The position numbers were made by a program, and so were the translations under genes. Below, piece after piece: positions 17,642 through 26,482 of a stretch of DNA of 64,000 nt. Origin of the DNA: Desulfatibacillum alkenivorans DSM 16219 (lineage in GTDB: Bacteria; Desulfobacterota; Desulfobacteria; Desulfobacterales; Desulfatibacillaceae). How positions within the stretch are numbered: position 1 is the first letter of the stretch; the number at the start of each line of letters is the position of its first letter. A model generated the notes under the pieces. The model had not been told where the DNA came from. It did not search any database and saw nothing but the letters and a program-made list of their open reading frames with translations. The stretch is from positions 223,653 through 287,652 of the forward strand of contig NZ_FQZU01000001.1 in the NCBI RefSeq assembly GCF_900142135.1. The letters are read 5' to 3'.

Positions 17642-20608
17642 ATGGTCAAGGCTGTCAAGACGGAATTGGGAGTTGCTTCTTTTAGAATGTCCCTGAAAAT
17701 GCTGGCCCTGCTTTTCAGGATCAGCCCCGCCTTTCGCAAGGAAATCCTGAACAAGGACACGGGCTTTGTGTTTAACGCCCGGTATCAGTTTTCCACAAGG
17801 GACGACAAGGTCCACATTTTTTTAATCATCGACCAGGGGAAAGTGCGTACGGGGCCGGGCAAAATTTCCAACCCGGATGTCATCATCTATTATAAGGACA
17901 AGGAAACCCTGGCCCGGATTTTTTCCAAAAGCCCGGAGGAGTCCCTGGACTATCTGCTCAGCAACGAAATGTCCTATACGGGCAACATGTCCTACCTCAC
18001 CCGGTTCTCCTATATCACCACCCTGGCGAACAACCTGTTGGCCAAAAAAAAGGCGTCCGGGGAAAGCAAACTCTTCGCCCGCATTCAGGACATCGACCAG
18101 GGCGAAAAACGGCGCAAGCTCCAAAACGAGACTCTGGACAAAAAAACGGACGCCGTAAAATTCCTGGAAGATCCGTACCTGGGCCGATTAACCTTGGAGG
18201 ATTTTCCCCGCCTGAAATATTTGAAGAACAAGCGCTTTTCCACCAAGCCCGCCGTATGCTCGGAAAGGGCCAGGCTGTTGACCGAGTTTCACCGGAAAAA
18301 GGGCTTCGAAACCGATCAAAGCGGCGCCCCCTGGCATCCAGGCCTGCGCCAGGCCCTGGCCATGAAGCACGTTATGAGCCATAAAAAGCCCATCATTACG
18401 GACAGGCAGCTTATGGCCGGGTCCACCACCGCCAAGGAGGTGGGCGTGCCCGTGTACCCCGAATTGATCGGAACCACCATCTGGCCCGAGTTGACCACCA
18501 TCATGGACCGGGAGCTGAATCCCAACGATCTAAGCGAGGAGGAAGCCCGCATCCTGAATTTTGAGGTTTTCCCCTACTGGATGGACCGGAACGTCCGGGA
18601 GCACTGCCGCCGGGAGTTCGGCAATCCCGTGAGCCAGCAGTTGGAGGAGCGGTTCGTCCTTTATTTTATGATGAAGAATAACGCGATTTCCCATACCATT
18701 CCGGATTTCAGGAAGGTGGTGGAGGAAGGCCTGGAGTCCGTGGGCAAGGAAGCCCGCAAGCGGGAGCAGGAGGCGGCGGACCAGGACCAGATCTTGTTTT
18801 ACCGCTCTTTGCACGCAGCCGTGGAAGGGGTGCTGGCCTACGCCGAAAACCTGAAACACGAGGCCCTGGATCAAATTGCGGCCATGGACCCGGAAGATCT
18901 GGATCAGGCCGTCCGCATTGCGGAGTTGAAAAAAATGGCACAGGTGTGCGAAAGGGTTCCGGCCAAGCCGGCCCGCACTGTATACGAAGGCCTTATGGCC
19001 ATCTGGATCAGTTTTGTCTGCCTGCATGTGGAAAACGCCAATTCCGCATTGTCCATAGGCCGTTTGGACCAGATTCTCCAGCCCCTGCTGGCAAAGGAAA
19101 TGGCCCGTGTCAAGACCGATAAGGGCCGCGAGGATGTGGTCAGAAGAACCATCGAACTGGTGGGGTCGTTCTTCCTTAAGCTGAACGATCACGACCCCCT
19201 CATGCCCAGCGTGGGCAACAAGCTCTTCGGAGGCAGTTCATCCGACGACACCGTGACCGTGGGCGGCGTCACCCGGGAGGGAGAGAACGCGGTCAACGAC
19301 ATGAGCTACATCATCCTGAAAACCGCCGAAATGCTCTGCTTTCAGGATCCCAACCTGAACGCCCGGTATTACGAGGGAATCAACTCCCCTGAATACCTGC
19401 GCCGGCTGGCCGAGGTGAACATCAACATGGTGGCCTCGCCCAGCATTCACAACGACAAAGCCATGATCGACGCCCTGGTTCACCAGGACATCCCCATCGA
19501 AGACGCCCGGGACTGGGGCGTGACCGGATGCGTGGAGCCCACCATTGTGGGCAGGCATTACGGCCATACCAACTGCATGCTGGTGAACATGGTGGCGGCC
19601 CTGGAAATGGCCCTGAACAACGGAGTGCATCCGGTCATGGGGGATTTGATCGGCCCCCGGACCGGAGAGGCGGCCGCCGATTTCACGGCCTACGAGGACT
19701 TCCTGGCGGCCTACAAGACCCAGTTGAAATACCTGTGCGACATGTCCGTGGAGATCAACAATTACCTGGGTAAAAGCCATCAATACATCCATCCCACGCC
19801 CGTGCTTTCGGCCATGAGCACCGGCCCCATGGAAAACGGCAGGGACCTCATCGACGGCGGGGCCATGTACAACACCTCCGGGGTGGCCATGGTGTCTCTC
19901 ACGGACGTGGTGGACAGCCTCATGGTCATCAAAAAGCTCATTTACGAGCAAAAGGCCCTGGACTTCCCCGCGCTTTTGGACGCCCTGGCCCGGGATTTCG
20001 AGGGGGACGCCAACGTGGTTCACGCCCGGGTGAACCGCATTCCCAAATTCGGCTCAGGCGACGAGGAGGCCATTTCCATCGCCCAGGACCTGATCGATTT
20101 TTGCTACGACGTGTACATTCCCCAGAAGAACTATCGGGGCGGGGCTTATTGGCCGGGATTCTGGTCCATTAGCTATCATGTGGGGTTCGGCATGCTGTCC
20201 GGCGCCCTGCCTTCGGGACGGAAAAGAGGCAAGGCCTTCACCCCCGGCCTGACCCCGGCGCCCGGCTCGGCCGAGCAGGTGCTGCCCAACATCCGGTCCG
20301 TGGCGGCGTTGAATCATCTGAAAATGCCCAATAACATCGCCTTTAACGTCAAACTGGCGCCCCACGCCGGGGATTCCCACGCCAAGACCCTGGATTATTT
20401 CTCCAGCTATCTGCAAAGCTATTTTCAGCTTGGAGGGATGCAATGGCAGTTCAATGTGCTCACCACGGACATGCTGAAAGACGCCATGGACCACCCGGAG
20501 GATTACCGGTGGCTGATTGTGCGGATTTCGGGCTACAACGCGTATTTCGTCAAGCTGAACAGGAACATGCAGGAGGAGTTGATCGAACGCACTGAGTTTT
20601 TGAGTTAA
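17642..20608 (+). CDS. glycyl radical enzyme fused to N-terminal SCP2-like domain
   Basis: The product is 988 residues. Residues about 20-130 resemble an SCP2/sterol-carrier domain (RYQFSTRDDKVHIFLIIDQGK, NPDVIIYYKDKETLARIF), a fold that binds lipids or acyl chains. From about residue 195 the sequence is a pyruvate-formate-lyase-type glycyl radical enzyme: Cys630 and Glu632 in GCVEP form the thiyl-radical/acid-base pair, and Gly964 in VRISGYNAYF is the radical site. The CxE pattern is that of the dehydratase/lyase branch (diol dehydratases, CutC), not of alkyl- or benzylsuccinate synthases. The usual adjacent radical-SAM activating enzyme is missing. GGGGGGAAG precedes the ATG. Reaction and substrate are unknown; the lipid-binding fusion suggests a hydrophobic one. 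Confidence 0.9.
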   Translation: MVKAVKTELGVASFRMSLKMLALLFRISPAFRKEILNKDTGFVFNARYQFSTRDDKVHIFLIIDQGKVRTGPGKISNPDVIIYYKDKETLARIFSKSPEESLDYLLSNEMSYTGNMSYLTRFSYITTLANNLLAKKKASGESKLFARIQDIDQGEKRRKLQNETLDKKTDAVKFLEDPYLGRLTLEDFPRLKYLKNKRFSTKPAVCSERARLLTEFHRKKGFETDQSGAPWHPGLRQALAMKHVMSHKKPIITDRQLMAGSTTAKEVGVPVYPELIGTTIWPELTTIMDRELNPNDLSEEEARILNFEVFPYWMDRNVREHCRREFGNPVSQQLEERFVLYFMMKNNAISHTIPDFRKVVEEGLESVGKEARKREQEAADQDQILFYRSLHAAVEGVLAYAENLKHEALDQIAAMDPEDLDQAVRIAELKKMAQVCERVPAKPARTVYEGLMAIWISFVCLHVENANSALSIGRLDQILQPLLAKEMARVKTDKGREDVVRRTIELVGSFFLKLNDHDPLMPSVGNKLFGGSSSDDTVTVGGVTREGENAVNDMSYIILKTAEMLCFQDPNLNARYYEGINSPEYLRRLAEVNINMVASPSIHNDKAMIDALVHQDIPIEDARDWGVTGCVEPTIVGRHYGHTNCMLVNMVAALEMALNNGVHPVMGDLIGPRTGEAAADFTAYEDFLAAYKTQLKYLCDMSVEINNYLGKSHQYIHPTPVLSAMSTGPMENGRDLIDGGAMYNTSGVAMVSLTDVVDSLMVIKKLIYEQKALDFPALLDALARDFEGDANVVHARVNRIPKFGSGDEEAISIAQDLIDFCYDVYIPQKNYRGGAYWPGFWSISYHVGFGMLSGALPSGRKRGKAFTPGLTPAPGSAEQVLPNIRSVAALNHLKMPNNIAFNVKLAPHAGDSHAKTLDYFSSYLQSYFQLGGMQWQFNVLTTDMLKDAMDHPEDYRWLIVRISGYNAYFVKLNRNMQEELIERTEFLS

Positions 20609-20644
20609 GGCTAACTTGGGTTCAAACATATGGAAAAAAAGCCA

Positions 20645-20774
20645 TTTGTTGGGTTTCGAGTATAGTTTTTTGACTTCGATTATTGTTTCGGTGTTAAGAG
20701 AGCGCAAATTCAGCAAACAATTTTCTATTCTCTGCCCAACCTGCTATTTTCATAACAAAAAAGTAGGTTGGGTA
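20645..20774. repeat. interspersed repeat pair, GTTGGGTTTCG...GTAGGTTGGGTAGAGC
   Basis: GTTGGGTTTCG near 20648 and GTAGGTTGGGTAGAGC near 20763 repeat the two end motifs found at 11956-12016, here separated by about 100 bp of AT-rich sequence. It lies directly after the glycyl radical enzyme stop codon. Confidence 0.4.
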
Positions 20775-20823
20775 GAGCTTTTTCAAGGTGTGGAAAACCT
20801 GAAAAGAGGCGTTTTGACAACTC

Positions 20824-20940
20824 GTTCCCATGCTTTGCGTGGGAATGCATATCGTAAGATATTGAAACCGTATTCTATTGAAGATTTCATATTTGGCTGC
20901 ATTATATCTCGGTATGCATTCACACGGGGACCGCGGGAAC
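20824..20940. repeat. MITE-like element with imperfect terminal inverted repeats
   Basis: The 28-bp end starting GTTCCCATGC (20824-20851) matches the inverted other end (20913-20940) at 20 of 28 positions, including a perfect GAATGCATA/TATGCATTC stem. The left end also folds on itself (TTCCCA/TGGGAA). The remainder of the 20609-21174 gap has near-repeats of CCAAACATY (20990-21012) and a CATCCCCGC motif (21043) also seen at 63623. No coding gene is convincing here. Confidence 0.5.
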
Positions 20941-21174
20941 CATTTCATCGAGATAAAAGATCGAGATCGCGTCCTTCGAAATCCCAAACATTCCAAACAT
21001 CCCAAACGTCCCTTGCATTCGCTTTAACCCGAAAAGATTGTCATCCCCGCAAGGGTGATCCATTTTTTAAGGATCGCCCGCAACCGGGGACCCGGCGTCT
21101 TTTTTTTTAAGGTATGGAAGGGGTGCAAGTGCCGCCTTTTAAGATCAGGCTTCAATTTTCTTTGGGAGCGGCGC

Positions 21175-21924
21175 CTACAATGCGTCCGGCGCAAGGGCCT
21201 GGGAGGACAATCTGTCGTAGGCCAGTTCCATGAGGGGCTTTAGGTTGACGATGTCCGCCGTGTTGTAGGCGATCAAGCGGTCCAGGGCGGCCTTGTCGCC
21301 GTTTTGCCAGGCTCTCCACAGGAGTACGGCCTCGTAGCCTCCCAGCCCGTCGATATCCTCTCCGCGGCTGATGCCCAGGTCCTTTTCGATTTTTTTCAGG
21401 CCTCCCCGGTATCCCAGCTTTCGCAGGGCGTGCATGAGGTCGATATGCCCCTCGGGCAGGGTGATGGAAGGAAAGGACCGCCTGATGAACGGCAGGTCGA
21501 ACATGGCGCCGTTGAAGGTGATGACCATGTCGTATTCGGCGATGTCGATTTCAAAGTCAGGCAGGTTGAATCCGTTCACGTAGGAGAAAACCTTTTGGCC
21601 GTCATACACGCCGATGACCGTGATTTCGTGCATGTCCTGGTCCAGGCCGCTGGTTTCGATGTCCAGAAAGGCGGTTTTGCCTTTAAAGCGGCGATACATC
21701 CGCCATGATTGGTTGGAAGGCAGCAGTTTTTTAAAATAGGCCGGGTCGTCCAGGTGCAGAAGGGATTCTTCCAGGGCGGCCCGGATCAGCCTGTCCCGCC
21801 CCGGGGAGAACACGGGGCCGGGCCAGTCGAGGAAATCCTGCCAGGTGGCTATCCCCTTGCTCCAAATGCGTTTTTCCGTTTTTTCGCCGATTCCCTGAAT
21901 GTGCATAAAGGTGCGTTGGAGCAA
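21175..21924 (-). CDS. RNase H-like DEDD nuclease domain protein (YprB type)
   Basis: This 249-residue protein has an N-terminal helical part with GIGEKTEKRIWSKGI, a helix-hairpin-helix-like motif, followed by a 3'-5' exonuclease-like RNase H fold. Acidic motifs are FLDIETSGLDQD (Exo I), TFNGAMFDLPFIRR (Exo II) and YNTADIVNLKPL (Exo III). It resembles the YprB ribonuclease-H-like family, predicted to act on nucleic acids. The start is a TTG at 21924, supported by GGAGG 7 nt upstream. The first ATG, six codons later, has no comparable site. The small gene at 21985 lies upstream on the same strand, about 60 bp away. Confidence 0.85.
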   Translation of the reverse strand: MLQRTFMHIQGIGEKTEKRIWSKGIATWQDFLDWPGPVFSPGRDRLIRAALEESLLHLDDPAYFKKLLPSNQSWRMYRRFKGKTAFLDIETSGLDQDMHEITVIGVYDGQKVFSYVNGFNLPDFEIDIAEYDMVITFNGAMFDLPFIRRSFPSITLPEGHIDLMHALRKLGYRGGLKKIEKDLGISRGEDIDGLGGYEAVLLWRAWQNGDKAALDRLIAYNTADIVNLKPLMELAYDRLSSQALAPDAL

Positions 21925-21984
21925 GGCTGAGCCTCCTGGCTGAAGCTGAGTGGGTTGTTTCTTTTAACAAGGGAGGGAGGAGGA

Positions 21985-22167
21985 TCAGTTTGCATCGTCC
22001 CAGTTGTCCTCGGCCTCGCATAAAAAGGCGGCGAACTCCGGGTCGTCCTTCTGGATGCGGGCTGCAATCTGCCTCCAGGTTTCGGTCACGCTGGAGTAGC
22101 CTTTTTGTTTGATGAGGCCTTCTACGTACATAAACAATTCGTCCCGGTTCATGCTGGTCATATCCAT
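21985..22167 (-). CDS. small conserved-looking hypothetical protein
   Basis: A 60-residue, acidic protein (MDMTSMNRDELFMYVEGL...) is predicted to be all helical. AAGGAG sits about 9 nt upstream of the ATG. It lies between the cheZ-like gene and the RNase H-like gene, all on the minus strand. No motif allows a function to be named. The good ribosome site and regular amphipathic helices argue for a real gene. Confidence 0.6.
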   Translation of the reverse strand: MDMTSMNRDELFMYVEGLIKQKGYSSVTETWRQIAARIQKDDPEFAAFLCEAEDNWDDAN

Positions 22168-22201
22168 GGCGCAAAGCTCCTTATGGTTTTACATGGTTTC
22201 G

Positions 22202-22276
22202 GGACCGCACGCGTGAAACGCGGGTTTCGGTCCTTGAGAATCCGGCTTGAGAAACTTTTCAAGCCGGACCCTTTTT
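22202..22276 (+). terminator. tandem hairpins ending in T-run, possible small-RNA terminator
   Basis: GGACCG (22202-22207) pairs with CGGTCC (22228-22233). Immediately after, TCCGGCTTGA (22241-22250) pairs perfectly with TCAAGCCGGA (22259-22268), followed by CCCTTTTT on the plus strand. Both flanking genes run on the minus strand, where no T-run follows, so the orientation is unexpected. Confidence 0.5.
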
Positions 22277-22330
22277 GAGCATTTTCGGAGCTAAAAATCA
22301 AGGGGCGAGGCAAAAAGGACGTCGCGCCGA

Positions 22331-23932
22331 TTAAAAACCAAACTCCTTGAGCAAGGCGTCCACCTCGTCCTGGGAGTGAACCGCGTCGTCCCGCTGGGCG
22401 TGGGAGGGGCCGTACAATTCCTCCTGCTGCTCCCCGGTTTTGTCTTTGGTGACTTTCACGCCGAATTTGGTGACCAGGTTCAGCAGTTTGGATTCCAGAT
22501 CTTTGATCAAGGTGATGATTTTTTGAATCACCTGGCCGGTGAGGTCCTGGTAGTCCTGGGCCGTAAAGATGTCCACAAGGTCCTTGTTGGTGGCTGTGGT
22601 GGATTCCATGATGGAGTCGGTCGCGGCGCCGCAGGCCTGGACTTTTTCCCGGGCCATACGCAAAAGGCCGTGCATGATGGGGATGTTTTCGGCGCTGGGC
22701 TGGTCTTTGTTCTCCGTTGCCAGGTCCATCAATTTGTCCAGGGAGGCCATGAGGACTTCCACGTCGCTGGATGAGCTTTTCAGCTTGTCCATGAGGGCCA
22801 TGCTTTTTTCATTTCTCTCCTGGATGACTTCCGTCAGGTCCATGGTGGTGGACGCCGCGTTTTCCGTGAGTTCGATGATGTGCTCCAGGCGCAGGCTGGA
22901 GTCGGGCAGCTTTTCCTCCACCAGCCCTTTCATTTCCGGATCCAGGGTGTTGGAGAACTCCCGCAAGGAGTCATGCAGCGCTCTGGCCATCTGGCCTATT
23001 TCCCCGAACAGGCCGAAGCCCGGGGAGCCTTTGGTAACGCTTTCCAGGATTGTTTCCGCCTCATCAATATTCCCGGCGGAAAGGGCCTTCATGAATTCCA
23101 GCATTTTGGTGATGATCTCAGTCCCGTCCATTGCCGGATCCATCCCCGCCTCTTTGGTCATGCCGGAAGCCAGGGTTCCTGTGAAGGCGGCCTGGATGCC
23201 TCCGATTTTATCCCGGGGAATGGATAGCGTGACAGTGGGCTCGCCGTTCGCATCCTGATTGATGGAGACGGAGCCTCCTTCCACTTCCAGATGCTTCTGG
23301 AAGGCATCCATAAAGTCTTCCGTGTCCATTCTCCACATTTCCACAATGGGGGGCATGATTTTGGGCTGAGTTTCCTTGGGGGCGGGGGACGCTTTTTGGG
23401 GAAGAGGCGGCGTTTGGAAATCGCCTGCAGAGGCCTGGCCCGAGGCTTCGACCGGGGCCAGGGAGTCCTCCAGCATGTCCAAAACGTCCGGCAGGCCGTC
23501 CCCTGAGTCTTCCCCCAACGCCTCCGCTATAATGTCTGCGGCGGCATCCTCGGCGGCGGCCTCCGGCTCCTGCGCGGGCAAAGGCGTCTGTCCCGACAAA
23601 ATGGCCATGACCTCGGCCATGCCGTAATCCCCATGGTCTCCGTTCAGGGCCCTATCCAGGCTTTCCAATAACGCGTCCAAGGCGAAAGAAAGGGTTGCGC
23701 AAGCTTCCTGGACCGGCCCGCCGCCCAATTTATCGTCCATATAGACCAGAAGACTGTCGCATATTTCCATCAGTTCTTCGGCCATGAGCATTTCCAGGGT
23801 CGTCAATAATTCGCCGACCTGCGCCTTGGATTTGTCAATGCCCTCCGGGTCCGGGGCTGGGGCCTGAAAAACCTTTTGGACGTCTTTTACCGTTATTACA
23901 ATATCTTGCAGGGTTTCGTTATCCAATTGCAT
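22331..23932 (-). CDS. cheZ: CheZ-family CheY-P phosphatase with long N-terminal extension
   Basis: CheZ dephosphorylates CheY-P to reset flagellar signalling. The C-terminal third is CheZ-like: a long helical hairpin with AQDYQDLTGQVIQKI, in which Asp463 and Gln467 match the catalytic Asp143/Gln147 of the E. coli protein, and a C-terminal peptide SQDEVDALLKEFGF of the type that docks on CheY. At 533 residues it is about 2.5 times the usual length. Residues 1-115 form a helical domain, followed by an acidic Ala/Glu/Pro-rich linker (about 116-200) and a mid-domain (about 205-260). No chemotaxis genes lie nearby. The extension may couple another input or localise the protein. Confidence 0.88.
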   Translation of the reverse strand: MQLDNETLQDIVITVKDVQKVFQAPAPDPEGIDKSKAQVGELLTTLEMLMAEELMEICDSLLVYMDDKLGGGPVQEACATLSFALDALLESLDRALNGDHGDYGMAEVMAILSGQTPLPAQEPEAAAEDAAADIIAEALGEDSGDGLPDVLDMLEDSLAPVEASGQASAGDFQTPPLPQKASPAPKETQPKIMPPIVEMWRMDTEDFMDAFQKHLEVEGGSVSINQDANGEPTVTLSIPRDKIGGIQAAFTGTLASGMTKEAGMDPAMDGTEIITKMLEFMKALSAGNIDEAETILESVTKGSPGFGLFGEIGQMARALHDSLREFSNTLDPEMKGLVEEKLPDSSLRLEHIIELTENAASTTMDLTEVIQERNEKSMALMDKLKSSSSDVEVLMASLDKLMDLATENKDQPSAENIPIMHGLLRMAREKVQACGAATDSIMESTTATNKDLVDIFTAQDYQDLTGQVIQKIITLIKDLESKLLNLVTKFGVKVTKDKTGEQQEELYGPSHAQRDDAVHSQDEVDALLKEFGF

Positions 23933-24140
23933 GTTGGCAGCTCCTTAAGGAATATGGGGCGTAAGGATTTTCGTACACAGGGGGAATTTGCAAGAAGCAT
24001 TCCATAGGTGCGGGGCGGGCCAAGGAAAATCGCCTTTTTAAAGTCCGGACTTGAAAGACCTACCCAAGGCCTGATAAAGAAGGAATACGTCAACTTGGCA
24101 TTGTCCCGATCCAGCCTTCAAATTTTGGCAACTTGCGAGA

Positions 24141-25448
24141 GTGCGTGTGGGTTTCTCCATTAAGAAAGTCGGTTATTCCCTTCTGGTTCCAGGTCTCCTG
24201 ATAATCATTTCGAGCATCATGGTCTATTGGTGGCCTGATCTTGTGAGAAAAGTGGGGGACGCAAATAAGGCGAGCGCCCTGCTGGAACTGCTTCCGGTCC
24301 TTCCTTACGCCGTGTTCGGCGCAGGAGTGATCATGGGCTGGAGGTACAGCAACACGGGCATGATTTTGGGGTCGGCGGCTTTGGCCTTAAGCTACGGATG
24401 CCTTGCGGCGACAGGCTCCGGCCCGGGGGCGGTCATGGGCGCCGGCGTCCTGGTGATGCTGCCCATAGACCTGTTTTTGCTGAGCCTGCTTACCAAGCGC
24501 AGGCTGTTCACCAGCCTGGGGATGGCGGCTTTGTCGGTTCTCGTCTTTCAGATACTGGCAATCTGGATTTTTTGCGAGCCCGGCCTGACGGATCTGGTTA
24601 ACACCACCCAGCAGCTTTCCCCGGAATTGGGAAAACGCTTCGCCAACATCCAAACCCGGCTTAACCTGCTATTCAACAACCACTCCCCCCTGGGCTTGGA
24701 GCATGTCTCCATTTTAGGCCAAGTTGCCTTTTGCTGGTCCTTCATTGTTTTTATTGCACGCCTCTACTTTGCGCCCGACCAGCTTGGCACAGGCTTTTTC
24801 GGCGCTTTGTGCGCCGTGTTTTTCGGCGCGGTCATAGGGTCGCCCCAGGCTTATATGATTTTCTTTTTTACGGCCGGCCTCATCCTGCTCGTCACATCCA
24901 TCGAGGCGTCCTTTTCCATGGCTTATATCGACGAGCTCACCGGCCTGCCGGGCAGACGAAGCCTGAACGAGACCATGCTCAATCTGGGCCGCAAATACGT
25001 CATCGCCATGATCGACATCGATCATTTCAAGAAGTTCAACGACACTTACGGCCACAAAACCGGGGACCAGGTCTTGAAGATGATTGCAACCCGGCTGGGC
25101 AAGATGGGCGGCGGCGCCAAGACCTTCCGGTACGGGGGCGAGGAGTTTACGGCCATTTTTCCGGGCAAGGAGATTTTCGAGGCCCTGCCTCACATCGAAA
25201 AATACCGTCAGGATATTGAAAATACGCCTTTCATCATTCGCAGCAAGGGGCGCAAAACCTCCAACGCAAACGCCAGGGGCAAAGCCCCGGCCGCAACCTC
25301 CAAGCGCGTGAAGGTCACGGTCAGCATCGGCGTGGCCGAACCCACCAGGGCCCTGACCAAGCCGGAGCAGGTCATGAAAGCGGCTGACAAAATCCTGTAC
25401 AAAGCCAAAAAGTCCGGCCGCAACTGCGTCAAATCCTCCCAAGACTAA
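24141..25448 (+). CDS. membrane-bound diguanylate cyclase (GGDEF, GGEEF form)
   Basis: This 435-residue protein makes cyclic di-GMP. Residues about 10-250 contain seven or eight hydrophobic membrane segments. The GGDEF domain begins at YIDELTGLPGRRSL (about 262), continues through MIDIDHFKKFNDTYGH (metal-binding Asp) and carries an intact active loop RYGGEEF. No RxxD inhibitory site is visible four residues before the loop. A basic insert of about 20 residues (SKGRKTSNANARGKAPAATS) interrupts the domain near the end. The start is a GTG with only a weak ribosome site, so the first residues are uncertain. It is divergent from cheZ, which may link it to motility control. Confidence 0.92.
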   Translation: MRVGFSIKKVGYSLLVPGLLIIISSIMVYWWPDLVRKVGDANKASALLELLPVLPYAVFGAGVIMGWRYSNTGMILGSAALALSYGCLAATGSGPGAVMGAGVLVMLPIDLFLLSLLTKRRLFTSLGMAALSVLVFQILAIWIFCEPGLTDLVNTTQQLSPELGKRFANIQTRLNLLFNNHSPLGLEHVSILGQVAFCWSFIVFIARLYFAPDQLGTGFFGALCAVFFGAVIGSPQAYMIFFFTAGLILLVTSIEASFSMAYIDELTGLPGRRSLNETMLNLGRKYVIAMIDIDHFKKFNDTYGHKTGDQVLKMIATRLGKMGGGAKTFRYGGEEFTAIFPGKEIFEALPHIEKYRQDIENTPFIIRSKGRKTSNANARGKAPAATSKRVKVTVSIGVAEPTRALTKPEQVMKAADKILYKAKKSGRNCVKSSQD

Positions 25449-25450
25449 GA

Positions 25451-25480
25451 ATGGGGTCAAATCTACGTTTGACGTTTGAG
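25451..25480 (+). repeat. 30-bp repeat, left copy of an inverted pair
   Basis: This sequence, starting ATGGGGTCAAATCTACG, matches the inverted 27352-27381 at 29 of 30 positions. It overlaps the last codons of the minus-strand hypothetical gene, providing its final residues LKRQT and stop. Confidence 0.7.
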
Positions 25481-26242
25481 ACTTCCCATGGTCCAACCGC
25501 ATTCTTTTTGGGCGAATATTTTCAATGCTCTGTAGCGCTTCCGTGAGTTCCGGCAAATATCATAGTAGTTGTAATAGGTTCCATCTGGGTAGCATCCATA
25601 GAGGCAGGGGTACTGCACTATCCGGGTTTTTACGAAGAATTCCTGGGGATGCTGCTGAAAATAGTATCTCGCCCCTTGGATTGCGGCTTTGGTTTCATTC
25701 TCATCCCTGAATAAGATTGGGTAATGGAATAGCTCGCTTTTCACGAGAAAGCTGTTTTCTTCAAAATGGAACATGCATAGGTCCACGGGATGAATATTCC
25801 AGAGTCCGTCTTCGTCCAGGAAGACCATTTTCAGGATGCGGGCGTTCTTCACCGCCTCCTCGACAGGCTGGAGATTTTCCGGGGCGTCCGAACTCCAAAT
25901 GAGTTCGTAGTCGTTTTTTACAACAAATTTATGGTGTTCATACCTTTCCAAGGGCATCCAGCAGACTATGTCCGACTCGCCTGCAAAGCTGAAAAACACC
26001 TTCTCCTCATTATTGCCGTAACAGAAGGCATTCCCTTCTTTTACGACGAATTCCCCCAAAATATGGGCGCAATGGGCCGCGCGGGTGAAACCCCAGAATA
26101 ACCCATTGTGAATGAGAATATTGGGCAGAAGGAAGCCTTCCCAATGCCTGGGGCGGTTGGTGGGGATGGCTGCGTCCGGCATCATGACGGTAGCCAGGGA
26201 GTTCCCGCCAATAAGCGCTTGGATGATTTCTGAATTTTTCAT
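25463..26242 (-). CDS. hypothetical protein of unknown family
   Basis: This 259-residue cytoplasmic-looking protein is rich in aromatic residues (Y, F, W, H), with no signal peptide or membrane segment. Notable stretches are HNGLFWGFTRAAHCAHILGEF (about 45-65), the acidic centre VFLDEDGLWNIHPVDLCMFHFEENSF, and YPCLYGCYPDGTYYNYYDICRNS toward the end. The cysteines are scattered rather than paired. I do not recognise a family. Its C-terminus is encoded by the 30-bp repeat, so the original end may have been replaced. It shares an inverted-repeat-bracketed segment with the mtfA-like gene. Confidence 0.65.
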   Translation of the reverse strand: MKNSEIIQALIGGNSLATVMMPDAAIPTNRPRHWEGFLLPNILIHNGLFWGFTRAAHCAHILGEFVVKEGNAFCYGNNEEKVFFSFAGESDIVCWMPLERYEHHKFVVKNDYELIWSSDAPENLQPVEEAVKNARILKMVFLDEDGLWNIHPVDLCMFHFEENSFLVKSELFHYPILFRDENETKAAIQGARYYFQQHPQEFFVKTRIVQYPCLYGCYPDGTYYNYYDICRNSRKRYRALKIFAQKECGWTMGSLKRQT

Positions 26243-26365
26243 GACATATTCCTTATGCAGTTGTTTTTGAATGTAAAGTGCTCTGACTTAATTTTGCATA
26301 ATTCATACCATGGCTTGGGAAGCTGCGGGTTGCGGCAAAAGCAAAGGGGCCCAAAACGGCAAAAG

Positions 26366-26385
26366 CGTCAAACCTGGATTTGGCC
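26366..26385 (-). repeat. shorter copy of the GGTCAAATC...GTTTGACG repeat
   Basis: On the minus strand this reads GGCCAAATCCAGGTTTGACG, close to the core of the 30-bp repeats at 25451 and 27352. A similar fragment (CGTCAAACCTGGATCTGA) lies at 6305-6322 just upstream of the aminopeptidase gene. Confidence 0.45.
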
Positions 26386-26482
26386 TATGCTTGCCCCAGA
26401 GACTGGTTTATAGGATTTGAATCGGGCTGCTTTTTCTCGGGGATGAGATGGAAAAAAGCATCATAAGGATCATGGTCGTCCC

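Noticed and set aside
17642-20608. alkylsuccinate or benzylsuccinate synthase
   Set aside because: The active-site GCVEP with Cys-x-Glu belongs to the dehydratase/lyase branch, and no small subunits or activating enzyme are present.
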